Position numbers and translations under genes: made by a program
Source of the DNA: Streptomyces capillispiralis
GTDB taxonomy: Bacteria; Actinomycetota; Actinomycetes; Streptomycetales; Streptomycetaceae
Assembly: GCF_007829875.1 (NCBI RefSeq)
Contig: NZ_VIWV01000001.1
Span: 124,001-188,000 of the forward strand
DNA: 64,000 bases
Direction of reading: 5' to 3'
The notes under the pieces: generated by a model
What the model saw: only the letters and a program-made list of their open reading frames with translations
What the model was told of the DNA's origin: nothing
The model's database searches: none
In this document: one piece after another, positions 17,342 to 26,160 of the stretch
Numbering within the stretch: position 1 is the stretch's first letter
How the letters are laid out: each line of letters begins with the position of its first letter

Positions 17342-18529
17342 TCACGCCCTGCCGCCCGCGAAGGGGCCCTGCGCCGCGAAGGCGTGGGCGGCGAAGCGCT
17401 CCCCGATGCGGCGGTGGGTGGCCGCGTCGGGGTGCAGTTCGTCGGGCAGCGGCAGTTCGGCGTAGTCCGCCTCGCCGTAGAGGTCCCGGCCGTCGAGGTG
17501 GTGCAGGTTCGGGTCGTCCGCGGCGCGCTGCTCGACGACGCGCTTCAGCTCGTCGCGGACGGCGGTGAGGGTCAGCTTGCCCTCGGCCCGCTCCGCGGCG
17601 TCACCCGTGGCGGTGAACCGCAACCGCCCCTCGGCGAGGCGGCTGAAGTCGTAGGCGGTGGGCCCGGGCGTGTCCTCGTGCAGGGGGCACAGGAGGGGCG
17701 AGACGACCAGCAGCGGCGCGGTGGGGTGGCCGTCGCGAATGGTGTCGAGGAAGCCGTGGACGGCGGGCGTGAAGGCGCGCATCCGCATCACGTCGGCGTT
17801 GACCAGGTTGATGCCGATCTTGACGCTGATCAGGTCGGCGGGGGTGTCGCGCATGGCCCGCGCGGTGAACGGGTCGAGCAGGGCGCTGCCGCCCAGCCCG
17901 AGGTTGACCAGATCCACTCCGCCCCGTGCCGCGGCCAGCGCGGGCCAGGTGGTGGTGGGGCTCGCGGCGTCGGAGCCGTGGCTGATCGAACTGCCGTGGT
18001 GGAGCCACGTCCTGCGTCCGGAGGGGGGCGCGGGCTCGACGGGGGCGTCGGTGCGCAGGGCGACGAGTTCGGTGGTCTCGTTGTGCGGCAGCCAGATCTC
18101 GACGGTCTTGGCGTCCGCGGACAGTCCGGTGAAGCGCAGGGTGGCGACCGGTCCGGTCCGGTGCTCGACGGTTCCCGTGCTCATGTCGATGATCACGCTG
18201 TTGCCGCCGGCCGCCACGGCCTGTCCGGCGGGCCGACCGTCGACGAGCAGGTCGTACAGGCCGTCGGGGCGGGGCGGCGCGCCCACGTAGACGCGTTTGG
18301 TGGGCAGCGTGTCCAGCTCGACGGCGGTCGCCCGGGTGCGGAAGACCAGTCGTACGCCGGAGGGCTGCGACTCGGCCATGGCGAGCTGCGCGTCGGAGCA
18401 CTGGGCGCGGGCCCGGGCGGGCAGGCGGTGCGGCAGGAGGCCGTGCGGGGTGCGCTCGAGGTCGAGGGCGCCGCGCACGAAGTCCTCGGTGAGGGGCGTG
18501 GTGATCCAGGGGGGCGGGGTGGAGGCCAT
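17342..18529 (-). CDS. SGNH/GDSL-family hydrolase (esterase-like)
   Basis: 395 residues. The first ~180 residues form a beta-rich domain, followed by an SGNH hydrolase with HHGSSISHG (nucleophile serine block I), GLGGSAL (block II), KIGINLVN (block III) and DELHPD (block V Asp/His). No signal peptide is seen. Such enzymes remove acyl groups, for example acetyl from sugars, which would suit a neighbour of glycan-degrading genes; this is inference. Oddity: the ATG at 18529 has no ribosome site; its upstream region is GGACCGGACCGGACCC running into a tandem repeat array, so translation may be weak or start elsewhere. Confidence 0.8.
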   Translation of the reverse strand: MASTPPPWITTPLTEDFVRGALDLERTPHGLLPHRLPARARAQCSDAQLAMAESQPSGVRLVFRTRATAVELDTLPTKRVYVGAPPRPDGLYDLLVDGRPAGQAVAAGGNSVIIDMSTGTVEHRTGPVATLRFTGLSADAKTVEIWLPHNETTELVALRTDAPVEPAPPSGRRTWLHHGSSISHGSDAASPTTTWPALAAARGGVDLVNLGLGGSALLDPFTARAMRDTPADLISVKIGINLVNADVMRMRAFTPAVHGFLDTIRDGHPTAPLLVVSPLLCPLHEDTPGPTAYDFSRLAEGRLRFTATGDAAERAEGKLTLTAVRDELKRVVEQRAADDPNLHHLDGRDLYGEADYAELPLPDELHPDAATHRRIGERFAAHAFAAQGPFAGGRA

Positions 18530-18540
18530 GGGTCCGGTCC

Positions 18541-18850
18541 GGTCCGTCTGTAGGGGTGGGCTGATCGCCTCGGGGCGATCGCGGGGAGGGGTGCGGTCGG
18601 CTGTCAGGGGCGGGTCTGACCGCGGGAAGGGTTGGTCCGTCGTCAGGGGCGGGTCTGGTCACGGGAAGGGTTGGTCCGCCGTCAGGAGCGGGCCTGATCG
18701 CGGGAAGGGGTTGGTCCGCCCTCAGGAGCGGGTCCGACCGCCGGGGGGTTCCGGTCCGCCGTCAGGAGCGAGGCTGGTCGCGGGAGGGTTGCGGTCCGCC
18801 GTCAGGGGTGGGCCTGGTCGCGGAGGGGCTCCCGTCCGCCGTCGGGGGCG
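18541..18850 (-). repeat. Imperfect 39-40 bp tandem array growing out of the tetR stop codon
   Basis: About seven units read on the minus strand as TCCCGCGACCAGGCCC followed by CTCCTGACGGCGGACC. Unit boundaries fall near 18596, 18634, 18673, 18713, 18753 and 18793. The unit nearest the regulator encodes its last residues and its TGA, and most other units keep a TGA at the same place. The array fills the space between the TetR gene and the SGNH gene start. Confidence 0.78.
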
Positions 18851-19410
18851 GGCCAGTTGCGCAGGAGCGCGTCCAGCGCGTCGAGGATGCGGGTCCAGGT
18901 GTCCTGGGTGTCGGGAGCGCTGTGGCTGAACCCCCCGCCCATTTCGAGGCTGACGTAGCCGTGGAAGACGCTGCCCAGCAGCCGGACCGCGTGGGTCTGG
19001 TCCGGCTCCGTCAGGTCGTAGCCGCGCAGGAGCGCCCGGGTCATCTGGGCGTGCCGCACTCCGGCACTCGCGGCGGCGTCCTCGGGACCGAGCCGGAACT
19101 GGGCTGCGGCATAGCGGCCGGGGTGCTCGCGGGCGTAGTCGCGGTAGACGTTCGCCAGCGCGGTCAGGGCGTCCTTGCCCGCCCGTCCGGCCAGGGCGTC
19201 GGCGGCCCGGTCGGCCAGTTCCTCCAGGGCGAGCAGGGTGATCCTCGTCTTCAGCTCCTGGGAGTTCTTCAGGTGGGAGTACAGGCTCGCCACCTTGACG
19301 TCGAAGCGCCGGGCCAGCTCGGAGACGCTCACCCGCTCGAACCCGACCTCGTCGGCCAGCTCCGCCCCCGCCCGGGTCAGGCGCTCCGGGGTCAGCCCTG
19401 CGCGTACCAT
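18802..19410 (-). CDS. TetR-family transcriptional regulator
   Basis: 202 residues. The N-terminal HTH is typical ([25 protein letters not shown], about residues 25-49); the C-terminal ligand domain resembles the TetR_C_33/WHG type ([16 protein letters not shown]). Start ATG 19410 follows GGGAGGAC. It is divergent from the DNA ligase gene and a perfect 15-bp palindrome (19449-19463) sits 39 nt upstream, the likely operator for itself and possibly for the ligase. Oddity: the C-terminal tail is encoded by the first unit of a tandem repeat array. Confidence 0.9.
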   Translation of the reverse strand: MVRAGLTPERLTRAGAELADEVGFERVSVSELARRFDVKVASLYSHLKNSQELKTRITLLALEELADRAADALAGRAGKDALTALANVYRDYAREHPGRYAAAQFRLGPEDAAASAGVRHAQMTRALLRGYDLTEPDQTHAVRLLGSVFHGYVSLEMGGGFSHSAPDTQDTWTRILDALDALLRNWPAPDGGREPLRDQAHP

Positions 19411-19448
19411 AACCGTCCTCCCATTCGACTGAATCGATTATGCACATA

Positions 19449-19463
19449 CCTAAAGCCTTTAGG
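19449..19463. promoter_or_regulatory. TetR-type operator CCTAAAGCCTTTAGG
   Basis: A perfect 7+1+7 inverted repeat in a locally AT-rich stretch, 39 nt upstream of the tetR start and 56 nt upstream of the chosen ligase start. This is the standard arrangement for a TetR regulator controlling itself and a divergent gene. Confidence 0.8.
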
Positions 19464-19518
19464 CAAATGGCAGAGGCGCATGGGGCGGTCGAGGTCGTTG
19501 TCAGTGGTGGGCGGCAAG

Positions 19519-21621
19519 ATGCGACGCATGACAACACCTGCAGCAGTGATCGTGGATGCCGCCGCCTACGCCCAGGCGGTCGAGGACGCCGTACGTGCGG
19601 CGGCCGCCTACTACACGGGGGGCACCTCGCCACTGGACGACGACGCGTACGACCGGTTGGTGCGCGGGATCGCCGACTGGGAGGCCGCGCACCCCGATCG
19701 CATACTGCCGGACTCCCCCACGGGGAAGGTCGCCGGTGGCGCGGTGGAGGGCGACATACCGCACACGGTGCCGATGCTCAGCCTGGACAACGTGTTCTCC
19801 GCCGAGGAGTTCATGGCGTGGACCGCTTCCCTGTCCCGCCGTACCGGCCGTGAGGCGACGCGGTTCAGCGTGGGTCCGAAGCTGGACGGGCTCGCGATAG
19901 CCGCCCGTTACGTCGACGGCCGGCTGACCCGGCTGATCACCCGCGGCGACGGGACGGCCGGGGAGGACGTCTCGCACGCGATCGGCACCGTCGAGGGACT
20001 GCCCGAGAAGCTGGGTGAGCCGGTCACCGTGGAAGTGCGCGGCGAAGTCCTCATGACCACCGCCCAGTTCGAGTACGCCAACGAGGTGCGCACCGGACAC
20101 GGCGGGCAGCCGTTCGCCAACCCGCGCAACGCGGCGGCGGGCACCCTGCGGGCCAGGGAGCGCGTCTACACGGTGCCGATGACGTTCTTCGGCTACGGCC
20201 TGCTGCCGCTCCCCGGCACCGACACCGCCCTCGCCGAGCGGCTGGACGAGCTGGCGTACAGCGACGCGATGGCGCTGGTCGCCCAGCTCGGGGTGCACAC
20301 CAGCGCCCGGACGGCGGTCCCGGACATCGTCGCGGAGACCGCCGAGGAGGTGCTGGTCCGGGTGAAGGAGATCGCCGCGCTCCGCGCCGAGCTGCCGTTC
20401 GGCATCGACGGGATCGTCGTCAAGGCCGACCTCGCCGCCGACCAGCGGGCCGCCGGGAACGGCTCGCGCGCGCCCCGCTGGGCCATCGCCTACAAGCTGC
20501 CGGCCGTGGAGAAGATCACCCGGCTGCTGGAGGTGGAGTGGAACGTCGGCCGCACCGGCATCATCGCCCCGCGCGGCGTCCTCGAACCGGTCGTGATCGA
20601 CGGCTCCACCATCACCTACGCCACCCTGCACAACCCGGCCGACATCACCCGCCGGGACCTGCGCCTGGGCGACCACGTCATGGTGCACCGGGCCGGCGAC
20701 GTCATCCCCCGCATCGAGGCGCCGGTCGCCCATCTGCGCACGGGCGAGGAGCGGCCCATCGAGTTCCCCGAGCGGTGTCCGCGCTGCGGTTCGGACATCG
20801 ACACCGGCGAGGAGCGCTGGCGGTGCGCGCAGGGCCGGAACTGCCACCTGGTCGCCTCGCTCGCCTATGCGGCGGGCCGTGACCAGCTCGACATCGAGGG
20901 CTTGGGCGCCACCCGCGTCGTCCAGCTCGTCGAGGCGGGGCTGGTCGCCGATCTCGCCGACCTGTTCACCCTCCGGCGCGACCAGTTGCTGGCGCTGGAG
21001 CGGATGGGCGAGACCAGCACCGACAACCTGCTCGCGGCGCTCGCGAAGGCCAAGGAGCAGCCGCTGTCGCGGGTGCTGTGCGCGCTGGGCGTGCGGGGCA
21101 CCGGACGGTCCATGTCCCGGCGCATCGCCCGGCACTTCGCCACCATGGACGCCATCCGTGCGGCCGATGCCGCAGCGATGCAGCAGGTCGAGGGGATCGG
21201 GACGGAGAAGGCCCCCTCGATCGTCGCCGAGCTGGCCGAACTCGCCCCGCTCATCGACGCACTCGCCGCCAACGGCGTCAACATGACCGAGCCCGGCGCC
21301 ACTGCGCCACCGCCCGCCGACGCCGCCGCCCCCGACGGCGAGGCCCCGGCCCCGGCCGCCGCGGCGGGCGGCCCGCTGGCGGGGATGACGGTGGTGGTGA
21401 CGGGCGCGATGACCGGAAGCCTGGAGAAGCTCTCCCGCAACGAGATGAACGAACTCGTCGAACGGGCCGGCGGACGCTCCTCCTCCAGCGTCTCGAAGAA
21501 GACCACCCTGGTGGTCGCGGGCGAGGGCGCCGGCTCCAAGCGTGCCAAGGCCGAACAGCTGGGGGTCCGTCTCGCCACGCCGGACGAGTTCGCCGCCCTG
21601 GTCGCCGACTTCCTCGGCTGA
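19519..21621 (+). CDS. ligA: NAD-dependent DNA ligase, probably a second (accessory) LigA
   Basis: 700 residues. Domains in order: Ia region with [15 protein letters not shown], adenylation domain with the catalytic lysine K121 in [11 protein letters not shown] fold ([17 protein letters not shown]), a four-cysteine zinc finger (CPRCG...CAQGRNC), HhH region, and a C-terminal BRCT domain. It seals nicks in DNA using NAD+. ATG 19519 has GGTGGG at a good distance; ATG 19528 is the alternative. The sequence departs from the usual essential LigA (for example GPKLDG in place of the common ELKIDG) and it lies behind a TetR operator among accessory genes, so I infer an inducible paralogue rather than the housekeeping enzyme; the other copy would lie outside this window. 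Confidence 0.88.
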   Translation: MRRMTTPAAVIVDAAAYAQAVEDAVRAAAAYYTGGTSPLDDDAYDRLVRGIADWEAAHPDRILPDSPTGKVAGGAVEGDIPHTVPMLSLDNVFSAEEFMAWTASLSRRTGREATRFSVGPKLDGLAIAARYVDGRLTRLITRGDGTAGEDVSHAIGTVEGLPEKLGEPVTVEVRGEVLMTTAQFEYANEVRTGHGGQPFANPRNAAAGTLRARERVYTVPMTFFGYGLLPLPGTDTALAERLDELAYSDAMALVAQLGVHTSARTAVPDIVAETAEEVLVRVKEIAALRAELPFGIDGIVVKADLAADQRAAGNGSRAPRWAIAYKLPAVEKITRLLEVEWNVGRTGIIAPRGVLEPVVIDGSTITYATLHNPADITRRDLRLGDHVMVHRAGDVIPRIEAPVAHLRTGEERPIEFPERCPRCGSDIDTGEERWRCAQGRNCHLVASLAYAAGRDQLDIEGLGATRVVQLVEAGLVADLADLFTLRRDQLLALERMGETSTDNLLAALAKAKEQPLSRVLCALGVRGTGRSMSRRIARHFATMDAIRAADAAAMQQVEGIGTEKAPSIVAELAELAPLIDALAANGVNMTEPGATAPPPADAAAPDGEAPAPAAAAGGPLAGMTVVVTGAMTGSLEKLSRNEMNELVERAGGRSSSSVSKKTTLVVAGEGAGSKRAKAEQLGVRLATPDEFAALVADFLG

Positions 21622-21648
21622 GCCGGGGCTGCGGCCCGCGCCCGGCCG

Positions 21649-22092
21649 TCAGCGGGCGCAGGCCTCGGCGATGGCCAGGCTGTTCTCGTAGAGGTGGTGC
21701 CGGGTGATCCGTCCGTCCTCGACGGTGAGGTGCAGCGCGAACGGGCCGGCGAAGGACTTGCCCGTGGCGCGCACGGTCCCCGACAGATGTCCCATGAGGA
21801 CCGCGTCCCTCCCGTCGACGAGGAAGGTGTCGACGCGGGCCCGCGCGTCCTCGGGCACGGTGTGCTCCATCAACTCCGTGAACTGGGCCGCGCATTCGGC
21901 GGCGGTGGACCGGGGGCGGATCCACGGGACGACGGGGTTCTCGGCGAGCAGCCAGTCGACCTCGTCGGCGAAGAGCTCGGCCAGCCGCCCGGTGTCCCCG
22001 GCCACCCGCGCGGCGAGGAACTCCCGCACGACGGCCCGGGTGGCGTCGGGCGTCGAGGAACCGACGGTGGCGGCAGGGGACTTGGCGGACAT
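21649..22092 (-). CDS. SnoaL/NTF2-like domain protein
   Basis: 147 residues, a single cone-shaped alpha+beta barrel fold (VREFLAARVAGDTGRLAELFADEVDW; later FALHLTVEDGRITRHHLYEN). Start ATG 22092 follows GAGGAG. Members include small ketosteroid-isomerase-like enzymes and ligand-binding proteins; no catalytic set allows a more exact call. It is convergent with the ligase gene, 27 nt apart. Cytoplasmic, with no signal peptide. Confidence 0.75.
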   Translation of the reverse strand: MSAKSPAATVGSSTPDATRAVVREFLAARVAGDTGRLAELFADEVDWLLAENPVVPWIRPRSTAAECAAQFTELMEHTVPEDARARVDTFLVDGRDAVLMGHLSGTVRATGKSFAGPFALHLTVEDGRITRHHLYENSLAIAEACAR

Positions 22093-22274
22093 GGTGTTCT
22101 CCTCGTGGCTGCGGCCGGATCCGGGCGGTCGGGGTGGTGCCGATGGGCTCCATGCTGCCGCGGGAGGACGGAGCGGTCGATTACCCCGGGGGTCATGACC
22201 GGCCTGCCGCGACGGCGCACCGACGCCGCGATGTCCTCCGCGTCCCCCAGCAGGAACGTCGGCCCGGACAGGGC

Positions 22275-22617
22275 TCAGCGCGCGGGGTGCGGCGGGAGCG
22301 CGTCGGCGGGTACGGCCACGGCGAACTGCCGTCGCGGGCCGCAGCGTATGAACTCCTCCTCCTTCCCGGCCGTCGGCCTCAGCTTCATCAGCAGGGGCGG
22401 CTCCACCGTGCGCAGGTCGACGAGGGACGCCTCGTCCGGGAGCCCGGCGATCACCGCGGCCAGATCGGGGTCCTCCGTGCCGCGCAGCTCGGCCACGGGG
22501 ACGCCGACGGCCTCGGTCCTCAGGCCCCACACCGACTCACAGGGATACCGGATGTTGAATTCCTCAGCGCTCCAGTTCCCGCAGTGCCCCGATCGCGTCC
22601 TGCGCGGTGACGGCCAT
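22275..22617 (-). pseudogene. Frameshifted hypothetical gene
   Basis: A well-placed start (ATG 22617 behind GGGAGGA) opens MAVTAQDAIGALRELER and then hits TGA at 22564-22566. One frame over, the reading continues without stop as EEFNIRYPCESVWGL...PPHPAR to 22275, with codon use like real genes. A single-base change near the end of the first segment would join the two into a protein of about 113 residues. I do not recognise the family. It is either a recent pseudogene, a sequencing error, or (less likely) a second start downstream. Confidence 0.6.
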
Positions 22618-22766
22618 CGTCGTCCTCCCTCGTTCCGTGCGGTACGCGCAGAGCGTACGGAACGCCTCTGACAGCGGGCGGCGCGCGCTCGCGTGCGGTC
22701 GCGTCCGCGCACCGGGCGGGGATCATGAAGTGCGGCCGTGCTGTGTCCCTGTCGAGGAGGAACGCG

Positions 22767-23375
22767 ATGGGCAGAATCGTCATCAGCGAGAACGTCACGC
22801 TCGACGGTGTCGTCGAGGACCCGACCGGCGAGGAGGGCTTCCGCCACGGCGGCTGGTTCCTCCGGCTGGGCGACAAGGACCGCGCGGCCTGGGCCGAACT
22901 GGAGCTGACGGAGGCCCGGGCCACCGAGGCCTTGCTCCTCGGCCGGCGGAGCGACGAGTGGTTCGCCGCGCGGTGGCCGGCCCGCAGGGGCGCGTGGGCG
23001 GACAGGCTGAACGGCCTGCCCAAGTACGTCGTCTCCACCACCGCCCGGGCACCCGAGTGGAGCAACGCGACGGGCTGCGAGGGCAAGGTGCTCAACGGCG
23101 ACCCGGTGGAGGAGGTCCCGGCACTGAGGGAGGAGCTGGACGGCGACATCGTCGTGTACGCCAGCATCCGGCTCGCACAGACGCTGCTGGAGCACGGCCT
23201 CGTGGACGAACTGCGGCTCACCGTGTTCCCGTTCGTGCTCGGGGCCGGGCGGCGCCTGTTCGACGGGACGAGCCTCAGCGACCCTCTGCGCCTCGTCTCC
23301 ACCCGCACCGTGGGCGACGATCTCGCCCTCCTCACCTACCGGCCCGCCCATGGGAGTCGACGTCGACGGTCGTGA
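22767..23375 (+). CDS. Dihydrofolate reductase-family (RibD C-terminal-like) protein
   Basis: 202 residues. Begins MGRIVISENVTLDGVVEDP, the typical opening of the YyaP/YwjB-like reductase branch, and continues with ALLLGRRSDEWF, PKYVVSTT, DIVVYASIRLAQTLLEHGLVDELRL and the closing FVLGAGRRLF. ATG 22767 follows GAGGAGG. These proteins are probable NAD(P)H-dependent reductases of unknown substrate. Divergent from the frameshifted gene. Confidence 0.85.
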   Translation: MGRIVISENVTLDGVVEDPTGEEGFRHGGWFLRLGDKDRAAWAELELTEARATEALLLGRRSDEWFAARWPARRGAWADRLNGLPKYVVSTTARAPEWSNATGCEGKVLNGDPVEEVPALREELDGDIVVYASIRLAQTLLEHGLVDELRLTVFPFVLGAGRRLFDGTSLSDPLRLVSTRTVGDDLALLTYRPAHGSRRRRS

Positions 23376-23510
23376 CCCGGGCGACCCCCTGGTCACGCAG
23401 TGCCCACCCGCTCGTGCGCGGCGCCCGCCGGCAGTCCGACCGCCCCGCCCGGGCCGGCGGACGACTGTTACGTTGAACCACATCCTGATCACTCTCGTCG
23501 AGGGGACATC

Positions 23511-24422
23511 ATGCCCGGCACCGACGGCCCGTACGAGATCCTGGACGAACGCTTCCGCACCGGGCGCTGTGTGAACGGCGACAGCAGGCTGGAGGTGCTG
23601 CACGACGGCAGCCGCTGGGCGGAGGGTCCGCTCTACGTGCCGGCCTGGCGCCAGCTCATCTGGTCCGACATCCCCAACGACCGCATCCTGCGCTGGGACG
23701 AGGCCACCGGCACGGTCGGTGTCTTCCGCACCCCGGCCGGGCACAGCAACGGCAACACCCTCGACCGGCAGGGCCGCCTCGTCACCTGCGAGCAGGGCAA
23801 CCGCCGCGTCACCCGCACCGAGCCGGACGGGACCGTGACCGTCCTCGCCGACCGGTTCGACGGCAAGCGCCTCAACAGCCCGAACGACTCGGTCGTACGC
23901 TCCGACGGCACGATCTGGTTCTCCGACCCCGACTTCGGCATCACCAGCGACTACGAGGGCCACCGCGCCGAGTCTGAGATCGGCGCGTGCAACGTGTACC
24001 GGATCGACCCGGTGTCGGGGCGCGTGCACCTGGCCGCGGACGGGTTCGCGGGGCCCAACGGCGTCATCCTGTCCCCCGACGAGCAACGGCTCTTCGTCTC
24101 CGACTCGCGGGCGGCCCGGATCCACGCCTTCGACATCCGCGAGGACGGCACGCTCGCCGGCGGGAAGGTGTTCGCCGAGGGCCGGGGCGACGTCCACTTC
24201 GACAACATCCGCTTCGACGACGAGGGCCGTCTGTGGGCGGCCGCCCTCGACGACGGCGTCCACTGCTACGACCCCGACGGCACCCTCATCGGCCGGCTGC
24301 GCGTGCCCGAGCCCGTCTCGAACATCGCCTTCGGCGGCCCGAAGAACAACCGCCTGTTCATCACGGCCACCACCTCCCTGTACTCCCTGGTGATGTCGGT
24401 GACCGGTGCGCCTCGCCTGTGA
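23511..24422 (+). CDS. SMP-30/gluconolactonase/LRE-family protein
   Basis: 303 residues, a six-bladed beta-propeller of the senescence-marker-protein-30 family. Metal and active-site features include a glutamate in WAEGPLYVPAWRQL, the NSPNDSVVRSDGTIWFSDPDFG blade and GPNGVILSPDEQRLFVSDS. These enzymes hydrolyse sugar lactones such as gluconolactone. ATG 23511 was chosen because GAGGGG lies 6 nt upstream; earlier in-frame codons overlap the previous gene's 3' region. No signal peptide. It meets the next gene convergently with 15 nt between stops. Confidence 0.87.
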   Translation: MPGTDGPYEILDERFRTGRCVNGDSRLEVLHDGSRWAEGPLYVPAWRQLIWSDIPNDRILRWDEATGTVGVFRTPAGHSNGNTLDRQGRLVTCEQGNRRVTRTEPDGTVTVLADRFDGKRLNSPNDSVVRSDGTIWFSDPDFGITSDYEGHRAESEIGACNVYRIDPVSGRVHLAADGFAGPNGVILSPDEQRLFVSDSRAARIHAFDIREDGTLAGGKVFAEGRGDVHFDNIRFDDEGRLWAAALDDGVHCYDPDGTLIGRLRVPEPVSNIAFGGPKNNRLFITATTSLYSLVMSVTGAPRL

Positions 24423-24437
24423 CGGGGCGCACCGGCC

Positions 24438-24863
24438 TCACACGACCGGTTCGCCGACGCCCAGCAGATTGCCCTCGCTGTCGCGGAACCAGGCACCGCG
24501 CTCACCGCGGGCACCCTTGCTCGGGTAGTTGCCGTCGATCTCGGCGATCCCGTCCCGGGTGCGGAACCCCGGCACGTCGACCTCTTCGAACACCACGCCG
24601 CGCCGTTTGAGTTCCGACACGACGCGTTCGAGGTCGTCGACCTCGAACGCCATCTGGGTGAAGGTGCCCGGCGAGGTACCCGTCGACCGGAACAGCGCGA
24701 AGTCCGCGCCGGCGCACCGGTACAGCAGCCCGCCGGGCCGTTCGTCGACGGGTTCCAGACCGAGCCGCTCCGCGTAGAAGTGCCGGGCCCGGTCGAGGTC
24801 CTGTGCGGGAAGCCTGGTCGCCACGCGTGCCCCGGCCAGAACGCTGTCGTTGTCTGTTGTCAT
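24438..24863 (-). CDS. VOC-family (glyoxalase/dioxygenase fold) protein
   Basis: 141 residues, one VOC module pair: ARHFYAERLGLEPVDE, MAFEVDDLERVVSELKRRGV and WFRDSEGNLLGV. The start ATG 24863 (MTTDND) follows GGAGGG; a longer reading from 24986 is not supported. The metal ligands of true glyoxalase I are not complete enough to assign the reaction. Possible roles are aldehyde detoxification or drug binding. Confidence 0.82.
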   Translation of the reverse strand: MTTDNDSVLAGARVATRLPAQDLDRARHFYAERLGLEPVDERPGGLLYRCAGADFALFRSTGTSPGTFTQMAFEVDDLERVVSELKRRGVVFEEVDVPGFRTRDGIAEIDGNYPSKGARGERGAWFRDSEGNLLGVGEPVV

Positions 24864-24923
24864 CCCTCCACTGTGCCGTGACGGCGGGCCCGTTCCTCGG
24901 CGCACGCCTCCGGTGTCAGCCGG

Positions 24924-25367
24924 TTGGCCCGGCCGCACCCTCGCCACCGGCGGCCGGGACCGCACGGTCCGCCGGTGGGACGTCACGGGCCCCGGCCGGG
25001 TCAGACCCGCTGGGCGCGGAGCTGAGCGGGCACCGGGGCGGGGTCACCTCCGTGCGTTCTCCCCGGACGGGCGCACCCTGGCCGGCGGCAGCGAGCACCG
25101 CACGGTCCGCTGTGGAGCGTCGCGGAGCCCGCCGCGGCCGGGCCCTACGGGCACGAACCCGCCGGCCATCCGGAGACCGTCACCTCCGTCGCGTTCAGTC
25201 CCGACGGCGGTTCCCTCGCCCCCGCGCGCTACGCCCTCACGGCCCGGGGGTGGACGCTCGGCGCGGGCCGGGCCGTCGGCCTGGTGAGAGCCCGCACCGG
25301 CGGCGGCCTCGCCCGGAAGGCGTGGGAGGACCTCCCGCCGGGCCCCGGGTACCGGCCCACGCCCTGA
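24924..25367 (+). pseudogene. Decayed WD40-repeat protein gene (C-terminal remnant)
   Basis: WD40 pieces appear in all three forward frames in the right order: GRTLATGGRDRTVRRWDV, then (next frame) ELSGHRGGVTSVR, then (first frame) FSPDGRTLAGGSEHRTVR, then (third frame) VTSVAFSPDGGSLA and a tail ARKAWEDLPPGPGYRPTP. That tail is like the end of Streptomyces kinase/NTPase-WD40 proteins. Several frameshifts make it non-functional; no N-terminal part is present. It fills the 580-bp space between the VOC and phosphoribosyltransferase genes. Confidence 0.8.
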
Positions 25368-25443
25368 GCGCACTGGTGCGGGGAGGTTGGTGCCGGGCCG
25401 ATGACGGTTACCCGGAACCGAGGGCCGAGGAAGGGAGCGAGCC

Positions 25444-26097
25444 GTGCGATTCCGAAGCCGTGAGCAGGCCGGCCAGGAACTGGCCGTCAGGCTGCTGGAG
25501 TGGGCGAGCAGCGGCGATCTTGCGAACGTGACCGTGCTGGCGCTGCCGCGGGGCGGCGTGCCGGTCGGGGCGGAGATCGCCCGGGCGATGCGGGTCCCCC
25601 TGGACGTCCTCGTCGTCCGCAAGATCGGGGTACCCGGGTCCCCCGAAGTGGGTATCGGGGCGATCGCCGGGGACGACCCGCCGGTGTTCGACCGCACCGG
25701 ACTGCGGATCATGGACCTCTCCGAGGACCGGCTGGGCCCCGAGGTGGCCCGGGAGCGGGTCGAACTGCACCGGCGCGAGCAGCTCTACCGCGGCGGCCGC
25801 CCCGCGGCGGACGTCCGCGGGCACAGTGTCGTGGTGGTGGACGACGGGCTGGCCACCGGGATCACCGCCCGCGCGGCGCTGCGGCATCTGCGCCGCCGCG
25901 AGCCGCTGCGTCTGACGCTGGCGGTGCCGGTCTGCGGTCACGGGACCGCCGCGGCGCTGCGCGACGAGGCCGATGACGTCGTCGCGCTGTTCCAGCCGCA
26001 GCACCTGCGGTCCGTGGGCGAGTGGTACACCGACTTCCACCAGGTCTCCGACGAGGAGGTGCTGGCCGCCCTGCGGGAACTGCACCCGGCCGGGTGA
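25444..26097 (+). CDS. Phosphoribosyltransferase-domain protein
   Basis: 217 residues. The PRTase fold is marked by LPRGGVPVGAEIARAM near the start, VRKIGVPGSPEVGIGAIA, and the PRPP-binding loop VVVVDDGLATGITARAAL. GTG 25444 follows GAAGGGAGC. Proteins of this short type (often next to stress genes) have no established substrate; erythromycin-esterase or hydrolase fusions occur elsewhere but not here. Cytoplasmic. Confidence 0.85.
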   Translation: MRFRSREQAGQELAVRLLEWASSGDLANVTVLALPRGGVPVGAEIARAMRVPLDVLVVRKIGVPGSPEVGIGAIAGDDPPVFDRTGLRIMDLSEDRLGPEVARERVELHRREQLYRGGRPAADVRGHSVVVVDDGLATGITARAALRHLRRREPLRLTLAVPVCGHGTAAALRDEADDVVALFQPQHLRSVGEWYTDFHQVSDEEVLAALRELHPAG

Positions 26098-26112
26098 CGG
26101 AGGATCCGGCGG

Positions 26113-26150
26113 CGGCCGGCGGGAACGGTTCCGCGGGCGCCCGCCGGCCG
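26113..26150. terminator. Bidirectional hairpin terminator
   Basis: CGGCCGGCGGG (26113-26123) pairs with CCCGCCGGCCG (26140-26150) over 11 bp, between the convergent phosphoribosyltransferase and VOC genes. Confidence 0.7.
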
Positions 26151-26160
26151 GCGGGCCGGC

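Noticed and set aside
23461..23480. GTTACGTTGAAC upstream of the SMP-30 gene as a sixth LacI operator
   Set aside because: Only the right half (CGTTGAA) resembles the consensus; left half is poor and the gene lies outside the glycan locus.
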